Below, piece after piece: positions 1-8,962 of a stretch of DNA of 64,000 nt (its first letter is position 1; each line of letters opens with the position of its first letter). The translations under genes were made by a program, and so were the position numbers. Below the pieces are notes generated by a model. It was not told the DNA's origin. It saw only the letters and a program-made list of their open reading frames with translations, and did not search any database. Source of the DNA: Vibrio artabrorum (GTDB lineage Bacteria > Pseudomonadota > Gammaproteobacteria > Enterobacterales > Vibrionaceae); contig NZ_AP025459.1 of NCBI RefSeq assembly GCF_024347295.1, positions 434,001 through 498,000 on the forward strand, read 5' to 3'.

Positions 1-531
1 CGCGAACAAAAAGCTCGAGAGTTATATAAAGAGGCTGGATATGATAGCCAACACCCACTTGAAATTACCTTTGAATATGCAAGTGATAGTGAGCTAGATA
101 AGTTAGCCAATGCCGTTGCTGCTATGCTGAAAAAGAATTTAGGTGTACATATGTCTTTGCACAAACAAGACGTGAAAGCCTTTATTGCCAAGCGACGCTC
201 TGGTGACTTTGATATCCTTAGCTATCAATGGGGAGGGGATTACAATGAAGCCTCAACTTTCTTAGACATGTTTGCTAAGGGTGGCTATAACCCAGGTAAA
301 TGGTCTAACGCTGAATACGATCGCATTATTGCAAAAGCTAAGACCACCGCGAGTCTTACTGAGCGTAATAAGCTCTACCATCAAGGTGAATCGATTCTGA
401 TGCAAGAAATGCCAGCGACACCGATCTACTTTGAGACTAAAGCTATCCTTAAGCAGCCGAATCTTGGTGGGTATTCAATAACCAGTCCTCTGCATATTCG
501 CTACTCAAGAGATATGTATTTTACTCAATAG
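1..531 (+). CDS. Oligopeptide ABC transporter substrate-binding protein, C-terminal part
   Basis: The reading frame is open from the first base of the window and ends at TAG, giving the last 176 residues; the start lies outside. The segment looks like the closing lobe of OppA/MppA/DppA-type (SBP family 5) periplasmic peptide-binding proteins. It has the pattern of a helix-rich stretch, then a segment around 'SYQWGGDYNEASTFLDMF', a series of short helices, and an ending with 'MPATPIYFETKAILKQP'. Such proteins bind di- or oligopeptides in the periplasm and deliver them to an Opp/Dpp permease. No permease genes follow; a strong terminator closes the transcript about 125 bases downstream, so it is either a lone binding protein or the last gene of an operon outside the window. 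The family is fairly sure; the exact substrate cannot be read. Confidence 0.85.
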   Translation, partial: REQKARELYKEAGYDSQHPLEITFEYASDSELDKLANAVAAMLKKNLGVHMSLHKQDVKAFIAKRRSGDFDILSYQWGGDYNEASTFLDMFAKGGYNPGKWSNAEYDRIIAKAKTTASLTERNKLYHQGESILMQEMPATPIYFETKAILKQPNLGGYSITSPLHIRYSRDMYFTQ

Positions 532-656
532 TCGGTATAGCGATATACGATTCTGTCCCAAAATTTGGTAGGCGATTTGGGATGTGGTTGCCGTAGGTAA
601 CCGGTGTAAAGTGCTGAAATTGGACGATAACGAGTAATTATCTTATCGAATCGAGA

Positions 657-684
657 AAGCCCGAACCTAGGTTCGGGCTTTTTT
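657..684 (+). terminator. Rho-independent terminator after the peptide-binding protein
   Basis: A perfect GC-rich inverted repeat (AAGCCCGAAC / GTTCGGGCTT around a short CTAG centre) is followed directly by a run of Ts on the plus strand. It lies downstream of the binding-protein gene. Confidence 0.9.
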
Positions 685-799
685 GCTATAAATTTCAGGT
701 TTTAGCAGTAATAATCAAGGAATAGACCTAAACAACTTGTTCATCGCAAAGTTGTAGGGACAGTTTCTAACGACGTCACCGTGAAAGGAAGTCAGACAT

Positions 800-2332
800 A
801 TGCCTGTGCTCCAACGCATCAGTTTAACCTTAATCTTAGTCGCTATTCTCGGCGGCTGTTCTTCATTACCAGAAGGCATCGACCATCCCGTTGAATCGAA
901 AACCTCGCCAAAACCGAGCACTTTGTCGGCTTTAGTCAGTGAATATCAACCTGAACATTTAGATCAAGCAACCACCGCTGTTCATTTACAAGAATCAGGT
1001 TGGGACGCCTTAGCTCAGCGATTGGCTTTGGTTGAAAGTGCTGAACATAGCATAGACATTCAATATTATATCTGGAACTCCGACGAATCGGGTCGTTACC
1101 TAGCTAGCCGTGTGTTAGCGGCGGCCGATCGTGGCGTGAAGGTACGAGTGATGCTTGATGATATCAACTTAAACGAACGAGAAGGGTTATTATCGGCACT
1201 GAATGCACACCCGAATGTCGAGATCCGAATTTTCAATCCAACACCAGCGCGGCATGGTTTCAGTAAATGGTTGAGTTTTGTTGGGGATTTTTCTCGTTTA
1301 AACCGTCGTATGCATAATAAGTCGTTTACCGTAGATGGCACCTTGTCTGTGGTAGGCGGGCGTAATATTGGTGACGAATACTTCGATCTTTCAGATGAGA
1401 TCAACTTCCGAGACCGTGATGTGTTGGTTATGGGCTCGGTCGTTAATACCATCCAAACCAGTTTTATCGAATACTGGAATAGCCGTTGGTCTTACCCCGT
1501 CGATATGTTGGGTGACGATGAACGACCGGATCTCTCAAAGATAGATGATATTGCCGTTCCTCATTATCAACATTACCCAGAACTGCCCTTAGACCATGAA
1601 GCGGCAAATAGTTTGCTCCAAGAGGTGATTGGTGACATGACTTGGGTAAATGCCCGTTTTGTTTACGACCAACCTGTCCCTGCCGATGCCGATAATACCG
1701 ATCAACCGAAAGCGACTGCCGTCTTTCTCGGAAAGCTGGCGAGTGAATCGAAACAAGAAATCTTACTTGAGTCGGCATACCTGGTTTTCGATGACAGTCA
1801 ACTGAAAGAGTGGAGAGAGTTGAACAATGAAGGTGTTGAGATAAAGGCGCTGACCAATTCAATGGCGTCCAATGATCTTGTGACCAATCACTCCGCTTAT
1901 GCGGGCAGACGCTACGATATGTTGGAAAATGGCATCGACCTGTTTGAGTTAAAGCCTGAATCTAAGCTGTGTGAAGCGTCGACTCAAGATGTGTCTAAAT
2001 GTGCGCCTGACACGGCTTATGGTTTACACGCTAAATCAGTCGTCTTTGACCGCAGTATCGCGAGCATTGGCTCATTTAACTTCAACTTGCGCTCTACCTA
2101 CCTCAATACGGAATCGGTTTTGATCATCGAGAATAAAGCCATTGCTGAAACGTTAGCAGATACCATCGAACAAGCAATGAGTGAAGATAATAGTTGGCGA
2201 TTAGAACTGAAAGACGGTGATGTGTATTGGTATTCCGGCGAGCAAAGCTGGGATAGCGAACCAGAAACCGGTAAGTGGGAACGAATGCAGTCAGGTTTCT
2301 TACAATTGCTACCGATTGAGAAATATCTGTAA
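800..2332 (+). CDS. Phospholipase D-family (cardiolipin synthase ClsC-like) lipoprotein
   Basis: The 510-residue protein carries two HKD catalytic motifs of the phospholipase D superfamily: H172-x-K174-x4-D179 followed by GGRNIGDEYF, and H410-x-K412-x4-D417 followed by GSFNFNLRS. This arrangement is typical of the ClsC/YmdC branch, which joins phosphatidyl groups to make cardiolipin or acts as a phospholipase. The N-terminus is a lipoprotein signal (hydrophobic stretch ending in LGGC, Cys20), so the mature protein should be lipid-anchored in the envelope. The ATG is preceded by AAGGA about 11 bases upstream. It is a single-gene unit, closed by a hairpin terminator. The PLD fold is certain from the motifs; whether it is a synthase or a hydrolase is open, and no ymdB-like partner is adjacent. 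Confidence 0.9.
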   Translation: MPVLQRISLTLILVAILGGCSSLPEGIDHPVESKTSPKPSTLSALVSEYQPEHLDQATTAVHLQESGWDALAQRLALVESAEHSIDIQYYIWNSDESGRYLASRVLAAADRGVKVRVMLDDINLNEREGLLSALNAHPNVEIRIFNPTPARHGFSKWLSFVGDFSRLNRRMHNKSFTVDGTLSVVGGRNIGDEYFDLSDEINFRDRDVLVMGSVVNTIQTSFIEYWNSRWSYPVDMLGDDERPDLSKIDDIAVPHYQHYPELPLDHEAANSLLQEVIGDMTWVNARFVYDQPVPADADNTDQPKATAVFLGKLASESKQEILLESAYLVFDDSQLKEWRELNNEGVEIKALTNSMASNDLVTNHSAYAGRRYDMLENGIDLFELKPESKLCEASTQDVSKCAPDTAYGLHAKSVVFDRSIASIGSFNFNLRSTYLNTESVLIIENKAIAETLADTIEQAMSEDNSWRLELKDGDVYWYSGEQSWDSEPETGKWERMQSGFLQLLPIEKYL

Positions 2333-2352
2333 GCTAGCGGCCTCTGGATAAA

Positions 2353-2388
2353 TAAAAATGTCAGCGTATCGTACGCTGACATTTTTGT
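2353..2388. terminator. Bidirectional terminator between convergent genes
   Basis: A long perfect inverted repeat (AAAAATGTCAGCGTA with its complement, 4-base loop) has A-rich and T-rich flanks on both sides. It separates the plus-strand phospholipase gene from the minus-strand nitroreductase gene and can serve both. Confidence 0.9.
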
Positions 2389-2421
2389 TTGTGCTGTGGT
2401 TTGCTGCAATCTCTTAACGGC

Positions 2422-3144
2422 TTAACGTTTGGTCAGCTGCTTGCTGTTCAAGTAAGGCAGGATATGCGGGCGAGATTCGCCGGATAGCTTTTGCGTGATC
2501 TGCTGGGACCAACTGCTCTGCTTTTGGTTGCTTGAACGGCTTGCGTAGTAGCTTTGCATCGAATCATCGTAGCTGGCAATGTCATCTAGGCTCAGTGGCT
2601 GGTATTGGTTTTCGTGCATCACCACGTGAGCTGGAAGGCGAGGCTTAACTTCGGGTTGCTGCGCTGGGTGACCTAAGCACATGCCGAACAACACGGCGGT
2701 ATGTTGTGGTAGTTGTAACAGTTCATCGACTTGTTGTGCGCTGTTACGCAGCCCGCCAATGTACACGCCACCTAAACCTAGAGACTCAGCCGCCAGCATA
2801 CAGTTTTGCGCCATGATGCCAGAATCTACTGCGCCAATCAGGGTCAGTTCAGTAAAGTCGGTTTTCACTTCAGGGTTGATTTGAGCGTGGCGTTGGTAGT
2901 CGATACAGAACACTAAAAATTCAGCCGCATTCTCAACGTAAGCTTGGTTACCTGCGTACTCGGCTAACAGTTTGCGCTTTTCTTTGTCTGTCACTCTTAC
3001 GATAGAAACAGCCTGCAGTAAACTGGATGATGAAGCCGCGAGACCAGCCTGAATAATCACATCAAGTTGTGCTTTTTCAATCGGTTGATTTGTATATTGA
3101 CGAATGGAGCGGTGCCCCAGAATAGTTTCAATCGTGCTGTTCAT
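2422..3144 (-). CDS. nfsA: NADPH-dependent nitroreductase / flavin reductase, NfsA type
   Basis: The 240-residue protein has the same length as E. coli NfsA and the family layout: an N-terminal 'HRSIRQYTNQPI' FMN-binding stretch, a Ser-rich 'AASSSSLLQ' segment, a central 'GIMAQNCMLAAESLGLGGVYIGGLR' region, and a 'GLCLGHPAQ'-like turn followed by KPRLP. It should be a cytoplasmic FMN homodimer that reduces nitroaromatics, quinones or flavins with NADPH. It stands alone on the minus strand, convergent with the phospholipase gene. The remains of another flavin oxidoreductase lie directly upstream. Family assignment is firm; the physiological substrate is not known for this family. Confidence 0.92.
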   Translation of the reverse strand: MNSTIETILGHRSIRQYTNQPIEKAQLDVIIQAGLAASSSSLLQAVSIVRVTDKEKRKLLAEYAGNQAYVENAAEFLVFCIDYQRHAQINPEVKTDFTELTLIGAVDSGIMAQNCMLAAESLGLGGVYIGGLRNSAQQVDELLQLPQHTAVLFGMCLGHPAQQPEVKPRLPAHVVMHENQYQPLSLDDIASYDDSMQSYYASRSSNQKQSSWSQQITQKLSGESRPHILPYLNSKQLTKR

Positions 3145-3271
3145 GTTCTCTGACAGTCCTTATGGTAATGACGTAGAGAATCACAATAACGACAATTACC
3201 AGGAGCGTAAAGGGGGATAGAGCCTTTCTGGTTGGCGTAACAAGGGGAATTGGCCTATCCATGATGGGTAC
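3145..3271. other. Non-coding stretch between nfsA and the oxidoreductase pseudogene
   Basis: It holds the nfsA leader and probably the eroded 5' end of the neighbouring pseudogene. Residual similarity to the old-yellow-enzyme N-terminus cannot be traced confidently upstream of about 3272. No hairpin or complete ORF is seen. Confidence 0.4.
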
Positions 3272-4063
3272 GTGATGGTCGATAGAGGTGCGCTTGGTGA
3301 ACCTAAAAGCGTTGTGTTGGATGAGCGCAGTGACTTAACCGTATTTCGTGAGTGGGCGAAGGCTGGAACACAGAATGGTTCGCAGATATGGATGTAATTG
3401 AATCACCCAGGTAAGCAAATTCCTAAGTTCTTATGTGATAGCCCGGTTGCTCTTTCGGCTATCTCTTTAGAGCGTGGTTTAGAGAAAGGCTTCAATACGC
3501 CACGAGCTCTGACTGAGACGGAAATAATCATAATTATTGATAAGTTCGCGCTGAGTGCAAAGCTTTCAAAGCAAGCAGGTTTACTGGTGTGCAGATTCAC
3601 GGTGCTCATGGTTATCTTGTAAGTCAATTTTTATCTTCGAGACACAATCAACGCCAGCATGGTAAAACGTGAAGCGTATTTTATGGATTATATGGTTAAG
3701 GCGAGAAAACTTGTCAGCACTCCGTTGGTAGTCACAGGTGGTTTTCGAACCGCGCAAGCAATGAATGAAGCATTAAATACCTCGGCGACCGATTGTATTG
3801 GTATTGCGCGCACAATGGCGGTTGATCCTGATTTCCCTAACAAGTTAATTGAAAACCGTAGACATGGCATGCCGCTAACCGTGCTAACGACCGGAAAACC
3901 CGCATTAGACAAGATGGCGATGGTCGGGTTAGTTTGGTATGAACATCAGATGTGGCGCATCGTCTCTGGCTAGAATGCCGCCCCCAAATTAAGCGCATTA
4001 GGTGTGGTGTTAAAAACAATTCTCAGCGCCGGTTGGCATGCTTTCAAGAAACGCAGAGCGTAA
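3272..4063 (+). pseudogene. Decayed NADH:flavin oxidoreductase (old yellow enzyme family)
   Basis: Three pieces of one old-yellow-enzyme protein can be read in order. Frame 2 gives 'VMVDRGALGEPKSVVLDE' up to a TAA at 3395-3397, which lies where family members have Gln before LNHPGKQ (CAA to TAA). The same frame then continues through 'SLERGLEKGFNTPRALTE' until a one-base deletion near 3582 shifts the frame to 'TGVQIHGAHGYLVSQFLS'. Around 3650 some 70-80 residues of the barrel appear to be deleted, and frame 2 resumes with 'REAYFMDYMVKARKL' to 'HQMWRIVSG'. A TAG at 3971-3973 interrupts the tail, whose last 29 residues (AAPKLSALGVV... KKRRA) end at TAA 4061-4063. The first 50 or so residues are also missing. 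With at least two nonsense changes, a frameshift and a deletion, it cannot make an active enzyme. Confidence 0.85.
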
Positions 4064-4078
4064 GCAGTCATGGATTGT

Positions 4079-4117
4079 TAAAGCAGAGCTTTGAGGGATT
4101 GAAGTTCTGCTTTTTTG
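4079..4117 (+). terminator. Terminator behind the oxidoreductase pseudogene
   Basis: AAAGCAGAGCTT pairs with AAGTTCTGCTTT (one G-T pair) across a 13-base loop and is followed by TTTTTT. It is intact although the gene it served is broken. Confidence 0.75.
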
Positions 4118-4190
4118 TCTGGTCAGCGAGTTAATTTTGGTTATCGAGCGCCAATAGAAAGGTAAGACGTTATAGGGATTACAGTTTCTC

Positions 4191-4817
4191 TTAACGCGTA
4201 TGCAGCATGTTGGGTTCTGTTCTTTGACAGATATGAGGAATATACAGCTGAAGGTAAGACTCGGTCAGGCGGATTGCTTCGTTGGCAAGTTCTTGTGTGA
4301 TGCAACCATGTTGGCGATAAGATAATGAGTATATTTTATCAGCAACTTGCAACGAGATAGCGAAGACATTGATGGATTGTGGTAACGGAGGAACATCAAA
4401 AAACTGTCGATAAATCGTTTCTACTTCTTTACCAAGAATTAGGTCATTTTCGGTGTCTGCATGACCTAATTCCGTGAATGTATGACGACCTAATATAAGC
4501 TTTTTGGCAATCGGGTGATTGTTGTAATAATTAACATACGCCGTTTCAATCATGCGATTGATGTCAGTCCAATGATTAACATGCTCGGCATCTATACATT
4601 TACCTAGCAGAGAATCGAAATCAATAAAAACGTCATCTAATAGATTATGGAATAAGTTCTCTATATTTGGGTAGTGATGATAAACCGTAGATGTTGCCAT
4701 TCCACACTCTTTAGCAACATCATACATTGAAATATCAGTAGCTTCGCGACGTTCCATTAGTTGCACAACAGCATCATGAATTCGAATTAATTTTTCTTCG
4801 GTAGTTACTTTGCGCAT
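4191..4817 (-). CDS. TetR-family transcriptional regulator beside the agmatine genes
   Basis: The 208-residue protein begins with a typical TetR DNA-binding domain: helix 'IRIHDAVVQLMERR', then 'ISMYDVAKECGMATSTVYHHYPNIENLFHNLLDD' (helix-turn-helix, residues about 28-62). The remainder is an all-helical ligand-binding region with no recognisable signature. It lies 124 bases downstream of the carbamate kinase gene on the same strand and may share its transcript. In Pseudomonas a TetR protein (AguR) controls agmatine genes, so this protein could respond to agmatine or a pathway intermediate; that is inference from position only. Confidence 0.85.
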   Translation of the reverse strand: MRKVTTEEKLIRIHDAVVQLMERREATDISMYDVAKECGMATSTVYHHYPNIENLFHNLLDDVFIDFDSLLGKCIDAEHVNHWTDINRMIETAYVNYYNNHPIAKKLILGRHTFTELGHADTENDLILGKEVETIYRQFFDVPPLPQSINVFAISLQVADKIYSLSYRQHGCITQELANEAIRLTESYLQLYIPHICQRTEPNMLHTR

Positions 4818-4941
4818 CTAATGACCCTCACTGTTATTTGAAACACAAAAAACATAAAGGGTTTTCAAGAAAAGTTTCAATTGGGATATCAACACTTAGA
4901 CTTTATTACCCTTTATTTATATATGACATTATAACCCAATG

Positions 4942-5850
4942 TTAGGCGTTAATATGTGTCCCTGTTTTACCTTCTATGATCTCTAGTGCGCTCGATAGGT
5001 CACCAATGTGTCCGTGTTGTTTTGTCTTTTCAACAAAAAGACAGCATGCGTCTACCTTCGGGCCCATCGAGCCTGCGGGGAATGTGTATTTCTTCATTTG
5101 TTCAACAGATACGTTTTCAAGCTTCTCTTCTTTGGGTGTTCCCCAATCTAAACAAACATGAGAACCATCGGTAAGAATCAACAAATGCTCTGCGCCGATT
5201 TCTTCCGCAATGAGTGCAGCTGTCATATCTTTGTCGATTACAGCTTCGAAACCCACATAAGCGCCATCTTTTTCGACGACTGGAGCACCGCCACCACCGC
5301 CACAAATAATTAGGTGCTCTTTCTCTAGTAAGTCTTTGATGGCTTTTATTTCTAGCACTTCTTTTGGCGAAGGTGATGGAACCACGCGACGCCAGTGTGC
5401 ACCGTCAGGTTTCACAATCCATTGGTTGACTTCTGCGAGTTGTTTGGCTTGTTCTTCTGTATAGACAGGGCCAATAAACTTGGTTGGGTCGGCGATCGCA
5501 GGGTCGTTTTCGTCAATCACAATGCGAGTCAGAATTGTCGTAGTAAAGCGGTCTTGAATCGCAGCGTTCAACCCTTGCTGAATAAGGTAGCCAATCATTC
5601 CCTGAGTCTCAGCTCCAAGGACATCAAATGGGTAAGGAGGACAATCTTTGTAAGCATTGTTCTGTAATGACAGTAGCCCTACTTGAGGGCCATTTCCGTG
5701 CACAACCACTAAACGGTAGCCTTTACTGAGTTCAGCCAAAGAACTGGCGGTTTGCGCGATGCTCTTTTTCTGGTTTTCACAACTCATTACTTCACCACGT
5801 TGTAGTAAAGCGTTCCCACCGACAGCAACAACAATAATAGGCTTCGACAT
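4942..5850 (-). CDS. arcC: Carbamate kinase (ATP-forming step of agmatine deiminase pathway)
   Basis: The 302-residue protein shows the carbamate kinase pattern: N-terminal 'VVAVGGNALLQRGE' (phosphate loop), 'LVVVHGNGPQVGLL', 'PSPSPKEVLEIKAI', 'LIICGGGGGAPVV', a DKD motif ('AVIDKDMTAALIAEEIGA') and 'LTDGSHVCLDWG'. It converts carbamoyl phosphate and ADP into ATP, CO2 and NH3 in the cytoplasm. It is transcribed away from the antiporter, agmatine deiminase and putrescine carbamoyltransferase genes, with a shared 396-base promoter region. It therefore most likely completes that pathway (the AguC role) rather than an arginine deiminase pathway, for which no other genes are present. Symbol arcC is given by family; the pathway role is inference. 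Confidence 0.92.
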   Translation of the reverse strand: MSKPIIVVAVGGNALLQRGEVMSCENQKKSIAQTASSLAELSKGYRLVVVHGNGPQVGLLSLQNNAYKDCPPYPFDVLGAETQGMIGYLIQQGLNAAIQDRFTTTILTRIVIDENDPAIADPTKFIGPVYTEEQAKQLAEVNQWIVKPDGAHWRRVVPSPSPKEVLEIKAIKDLLEKEHLIICGGGGGAPVVEKDGAYVGFEAVIDKDMTAALIAEEIGAEHLLILTDGSHVCLDWGTPKEEKLENVSVEQMKKYTFPAGSMGPKVDACCLFVEKTKQHGHIGDLSSALEIIEGKTGTHINA

Positions 5851-6246
5851 GTTTAATTCTCCAAATAATATTTTGCTCTTGGCAAATAGGTTGGTTTGAA
5901 TTGTATTTAAATATTGTCGGTGTCGTGGGGATAAAAATCACAATTCGATTTGTGCTTAATATTTGATGTTTTTAGTCGCCTATATGTCACAGAAAGCCTT
6001 AATTATCTATAGATTAACTAGATATGTGATCTTGGTTTTGAAATAGAAAATGTATTTATTAATCGAATGCTTATTGACCAAAATCAAGTATTCCGACTTT
6101 TAGTATTATAAATCTAATATTTGTTGGGTTTATTTTGTTTTTGCTCCGAACTCGTTTGTGTAAAACCGATATTCAGTTTTCATCCCAGTTCACTTCATCG
6201 CTTTGCCGTTTAATTAATCCCGAATTAGAGATTAAGGAGCTAAGAG
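5851..6246. other. Divergent promoter region of the agmatine locus
   Basis: This AT-rich 396-base stretch separates the carbamate kinase arm from the antiporter arm and must hold both promoters. It contains a good FNR-like box (separate entry) and an inverted repeat TTAATC-N10-GATTAA at about 6212-6233 just before the antiporter ribosome binding site (AAGGAG, 6234-6239). No small ORF or stable terminator is seen. Confidence 0.6.
6074..6087. promoter_or_regulatory. Putative FNR/ANR-type box
   Basis: TTGAC-CAAA-ATCAA differs from the FNR consensus TTGAT-N4-ATCAA by one base. It sits about 160 bases upstream of the antiporter gene and about 225 bases upstream of the carbamate kinase start. Arginine deiminase operons are often induced without oxygen through FNR/ANR, so a role here is plausible but not shown. 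Confidence 0.45.
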
Positions 6247-7683
6247 ATGAGTAACGAAACGCAAGGAAAAATGGGGGTTACGGGAATTGCACTCTTTACA
6301 TTATGTGCAGTTTTGGTGGTCGACACATTAACCGCGTCAGCCAGTATTGGTGTCAGTGCCATTGGTTGGTGGGTGTTAATGCTGGTCTTCTTTGTCATTC
6401 CATATGGCTTAATTACTTCTGAATTGAGTACCACCTACCCAGGTGAAGGTGGGATATACGATTGGGTAAAACAAGCATTCAATTTTAAATGGGCAGTGAG
6501 AACAACGTGGTTTTACTGGATTAACGTTGGTTTATGGATGCCTGCGGTATACATCATGTTTGCAGGGATGTTTGCCGAACTCTTTATGCCAGGTCTGTCT
6601 TTATGGGGGCAAATCGCCATCTGTATATTGCTGACATGGTTGACGGTTTGGATCTGTAATGTGTCTGCCGACATCGGTGTTTGGGTCACGAATATTGGTG
6701 CAATATTAAAAATTATCGTTATCAGTACATTAGGTGTAGGCGGATTCATCTATGCAATGAAAAACGGCGTTGCCAACGAATTTACGTTACCAGCTATGAT
6801 GCCTTCATTGGATTCTGCGGTCTCTTTCTTACCAGCGATTGTGTTCAACCTAATGGGTTTTGAACTGGTTGCGACCATGACTAAAGAAATGAAAGATGTT
6901 CGCGACATGCCTAAGGCCGTCTTCCTTTCTATCGGTATCACCGCTTTCTTATACATTTTCGGTACGGTAGGCATCTTGATGGCGCTTCCTGTTGAAAGCA
7001 TTGGCTTAGTGTCTGGTCTTATCGACACCTTCAAAACACTCTTCGGTGTTGGCGTGTTTGGTACAGCTATGGTGTACATCTTCGGTACTTTCGCTCTGTT
7101 AACGCTTATTGGCAACATGGTGAGCTGGACAATGGGTGCGAGCCGAGCAGCAGCTGAAGCCGCTCAAGAAGGTGAGCTTCCCGCGCCTGTCGCTAAAGTG
7201 TCAGAGAAAGGTTCTCCAGTTGGCGCAAACAACATCACAGGTACCGTATCAACGGTCGTTATCCTGTCTTACGCACTGTTTGCACAAGGGAATGACGATC
7301 TGTTCTGGTCGATATTTGCCTTCTCTAGCTGCATTTTCTTACTTCCTTACCTGTTCATGTTTCCTGCATACCTAAAGCTTCGTGTGGTTGATGGTCAACG
7401 TGAACGCCCATTCAAAGTACCCGGTGGTATGGCGGCTCAGTGGGTGATGTCCATTGTTTGTTTCTTCGTCATCCTTCAAGCCGTGATTTTATTTATCTTC
7501 CCAGAAGCTCTTGATCTAACCGTTGCTGATTGGGGATACACAGGACCTGTTTTGATTGGCGTGATTGCCACCATCCTCGCTGGTGAGTGGATTCTACTAG
7601 GTGCTCTAAAGCGTAAGAAACAGCAAGGCTCGGACGATAATGACATAGTCGATACGCAAGATAAAAAAGAAGCTCAAGCATAA
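6247..7683 (+). CDS. APC-superfamily antiporter, probable agmatine/putrescine exchanger
   Basis: The 478-residue protein is an integral membrane transporter with about 12 hydrophobic segments. It has the amino acid-polyamine-organocation hallmarks: 'GLITSELSTTYPGEGGIYDWVKQAF' after the second helix, 'FNLMGFELVATMTKEMKDVRDMPKAV' in the middle, and 'GASRAAAEAAQEGELPAPVAKVSEKGSP' in the loop after helix 8. The ATG follows a strong AAGGAG. Only 16 bases separate it from agmatine deiminase, so the two are almost certainly co-transcribed. In other agmatine deiminase loci an APC protein (AguD) exchanges external agmatine for internal putrescine, and that role fits this gene. The substrate is inferred from context, since APC sequences alone do not tell polyamines from amino acids. 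Confidence 0.85.
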   Translation: MSNETQGKMGVTGIALFTLCAVLVVDTLTASASIGVSAIGWWVLMLVFFVIPYGLITSELSTTYPGEGGIYDWVKQAFNFKWAVRTTWFYWINVGLWMPAVYIMFAGMFAELFMPGLSLWGQIAICILLTWLTVWICNVSADIGVWVTNIGAILKIIVISTLGVGGFIYAMKNGVANEFTLPAMMPSLDSAVSFLPAIVFNLMGFELVATMTKEMKDVRDMPKAVFLSIGITAFLYIFGTVGILMALPVESIGLVSGLIDTFKTLFGVGVFGTAMVYIFGTFALLTLIGNMVSWTMGASRAAAEAAQEGELPAPVAKVSEKGSPVGANNITGTVSTVVILSYALFAQGNDDLFWSIFAFSSCIFLLPYLFMFPAYLKLRVVDGQRERPFKVPGGMAAQWVMSIVCFFVILQAVILFIFPEALDLTVADWGYTGPVLIGVIATILAGEWILLGALKRKKQQGSDDNDIVDTQDKKEAQA

Positions 7684-7699
7684 TTTAGGGGATATAACG

Positions 7700-8791
7700 A
7701 TGAAAAAACTGATTGAGACTACTCCAAAACATGATGGCTTCAGAATGCCAGGGGAACACGAGCCACATAGCGAAATTTGGATGGCTTGGCCAGAACGTAC
7801 TGACAACTGGCGTAATGGTGCAAAACCAGCACAAGCGGTGTTTGCAGACGTTGCTACCAAGATCAGCCATACGACATCAGTCACCATGCTCGCGAGTTCA
7901 GACCAATACGATAACGCAGTATCTCGTTTACCTGAGGACATTCGAGTATTGGAAATCTCGACTGATGACTCTTGGATGCGCGACATCGGTGCGACTTATG
8001 TTGTTGATGACAGCGGTGAACGCCGAGGAGTGGATTGGGAATTCAATGCATGGGGCGGGTTTGTGGATGGTTTGTATTCACCTTGGAATCGTGACAACCA
8101 AGTTGCTCAAAAGATGTGTGAAACCAATCGTGACTCTAGATACCGCGCTCCAATCGTACTAGAAGGAGGCTCAATTCACGTTGATGGCGAAGGCACACTC
8201 TACACAACAGAAGAGTGCTTATTACACGAAAGCCGCAACCCAGATATGAGCAAAGAAGATCTGACTGAAGTTCTTTGCGAGCATCTCAATGTTGAGAAGG
8301 TAATTTGGCTACCTCGTGGTTTATACAACGATGAAACCAATGGTCACGTCGACAATATCCTTCACGTCGTGAAGCCGGGTGAAGTGGTTCTGACGTGGTG
8401 TGATGACAAGAATGATCCTCAATATGAGATTAGCAAAGAAGCCTATGACTACATCACCAGTCAGACAGATGCCAAAGGCCGTCAAATCAAGGTACACAAG
8501 TTGCCAATGCCAGGCCCTCTGTTCATGACAGAAGAAGAGGCAGCAGGCATTGATATCGCAGACGGGATGGAGCGAGAAGCGGGTGAGCGTTTAGCGGCAT
8601 CGTATGCCAATTATCTGATTACCAATAACCAAATTGTGTTGCCGCTTTTGGATAAGCGCTACGACAACGATGTTATCGGGATCTTGGAAGGCATTTATCC
8701 AGGTTACGAAGTCAACGGCGTTCCGGCTCGAGAAATTTTGTTAGGTGGCGGCAATATCCACTGCATCACCCAACAAGTGCCAAGAGTTTAG
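7700..8791 (+). CDS. aguA: Agmatine deiminase
   Basis: The 363-residue protein belongs to the peptidyl-arginine deiminase-like family and is close to AguA: 'FRMPGEHEPHSEIWMAWPER' near the N-terminus, 'STDDSWMRDIGATYVV' (substrate Asp and Arg), 'NAWGG', 'LEGGSIHVDGEGT', the catalytic 'DNETNGHVDN'-type His segment, and 'LGGGNIHCITQQ' at the end with the nucleophile Cys355. It hydrolyses agmatine to N-carbamoylputrescine and ammonia in the cytoplasm. A ribosome binding site (AGGGGA) precedes the ATG. It lies between the antiporter and the carbamoyltransferase, which confirms the ATP-yielding variant of the pathway rather than the AguA-AguB amidohydrolase route. Confidence 0.96.
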   Translation: MKKLIETTPKHDGFRMPGEHEPHSEIWMAWPERTDNWRNGAKPAQAVFADVATKISHTTSVTMLASSDQYDNAVSRLPEDIRVLEISTDDSWMRDIGATYVVDDSGERRGVDWEFNAWGGFVDGLYSPWNRDNQVAQKMCETNRDSRYRAPIVLEGGSIHVDGEGTLYTTEECLLHESRNPDMSKEDLTEVLCEHLNVEKVIWLPRGLYNDETNGHVDNILHVVKPGEVVLTWCDDKNDPQYEISKEAYDYITSQTDAKGRQIKVHKLPMPGPLFMTEEEAAGIDIADGMEREAGERLAASYANYLITNNQIVLPLLDKRYDNDVIGILEGIYPGYEVNGVPAREILLGGGNIHCITQQVPRV

Positions 8792-8962
8792 TTACAACGA
8801 TAAAACCTAATAACAACTAAAGACTGAGAACAGTCGTTAATACCAATATTTAATCCCAAACGTAGCGGTTCGTGAAAGTGATGGCAGGTATTCAAAATCA
8901 AATTGCCATGAAAGTGAACTTAAAAGAGCCGCGCAAAAAATTATGAAAAATAGGAACTTATT

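Noticed and set aside
3403..3627. Minus-strand frame across the oxidoreductase pseudogene
   Set aside because: It is a mirror of the decayed oxidoreductase frame and has no family features.
5851..6246. ArgR boxes in the divergent region
   Set aside because: Only half-matches such as TTGAATTGTAT were seen, without a proper partner at the right spacing.
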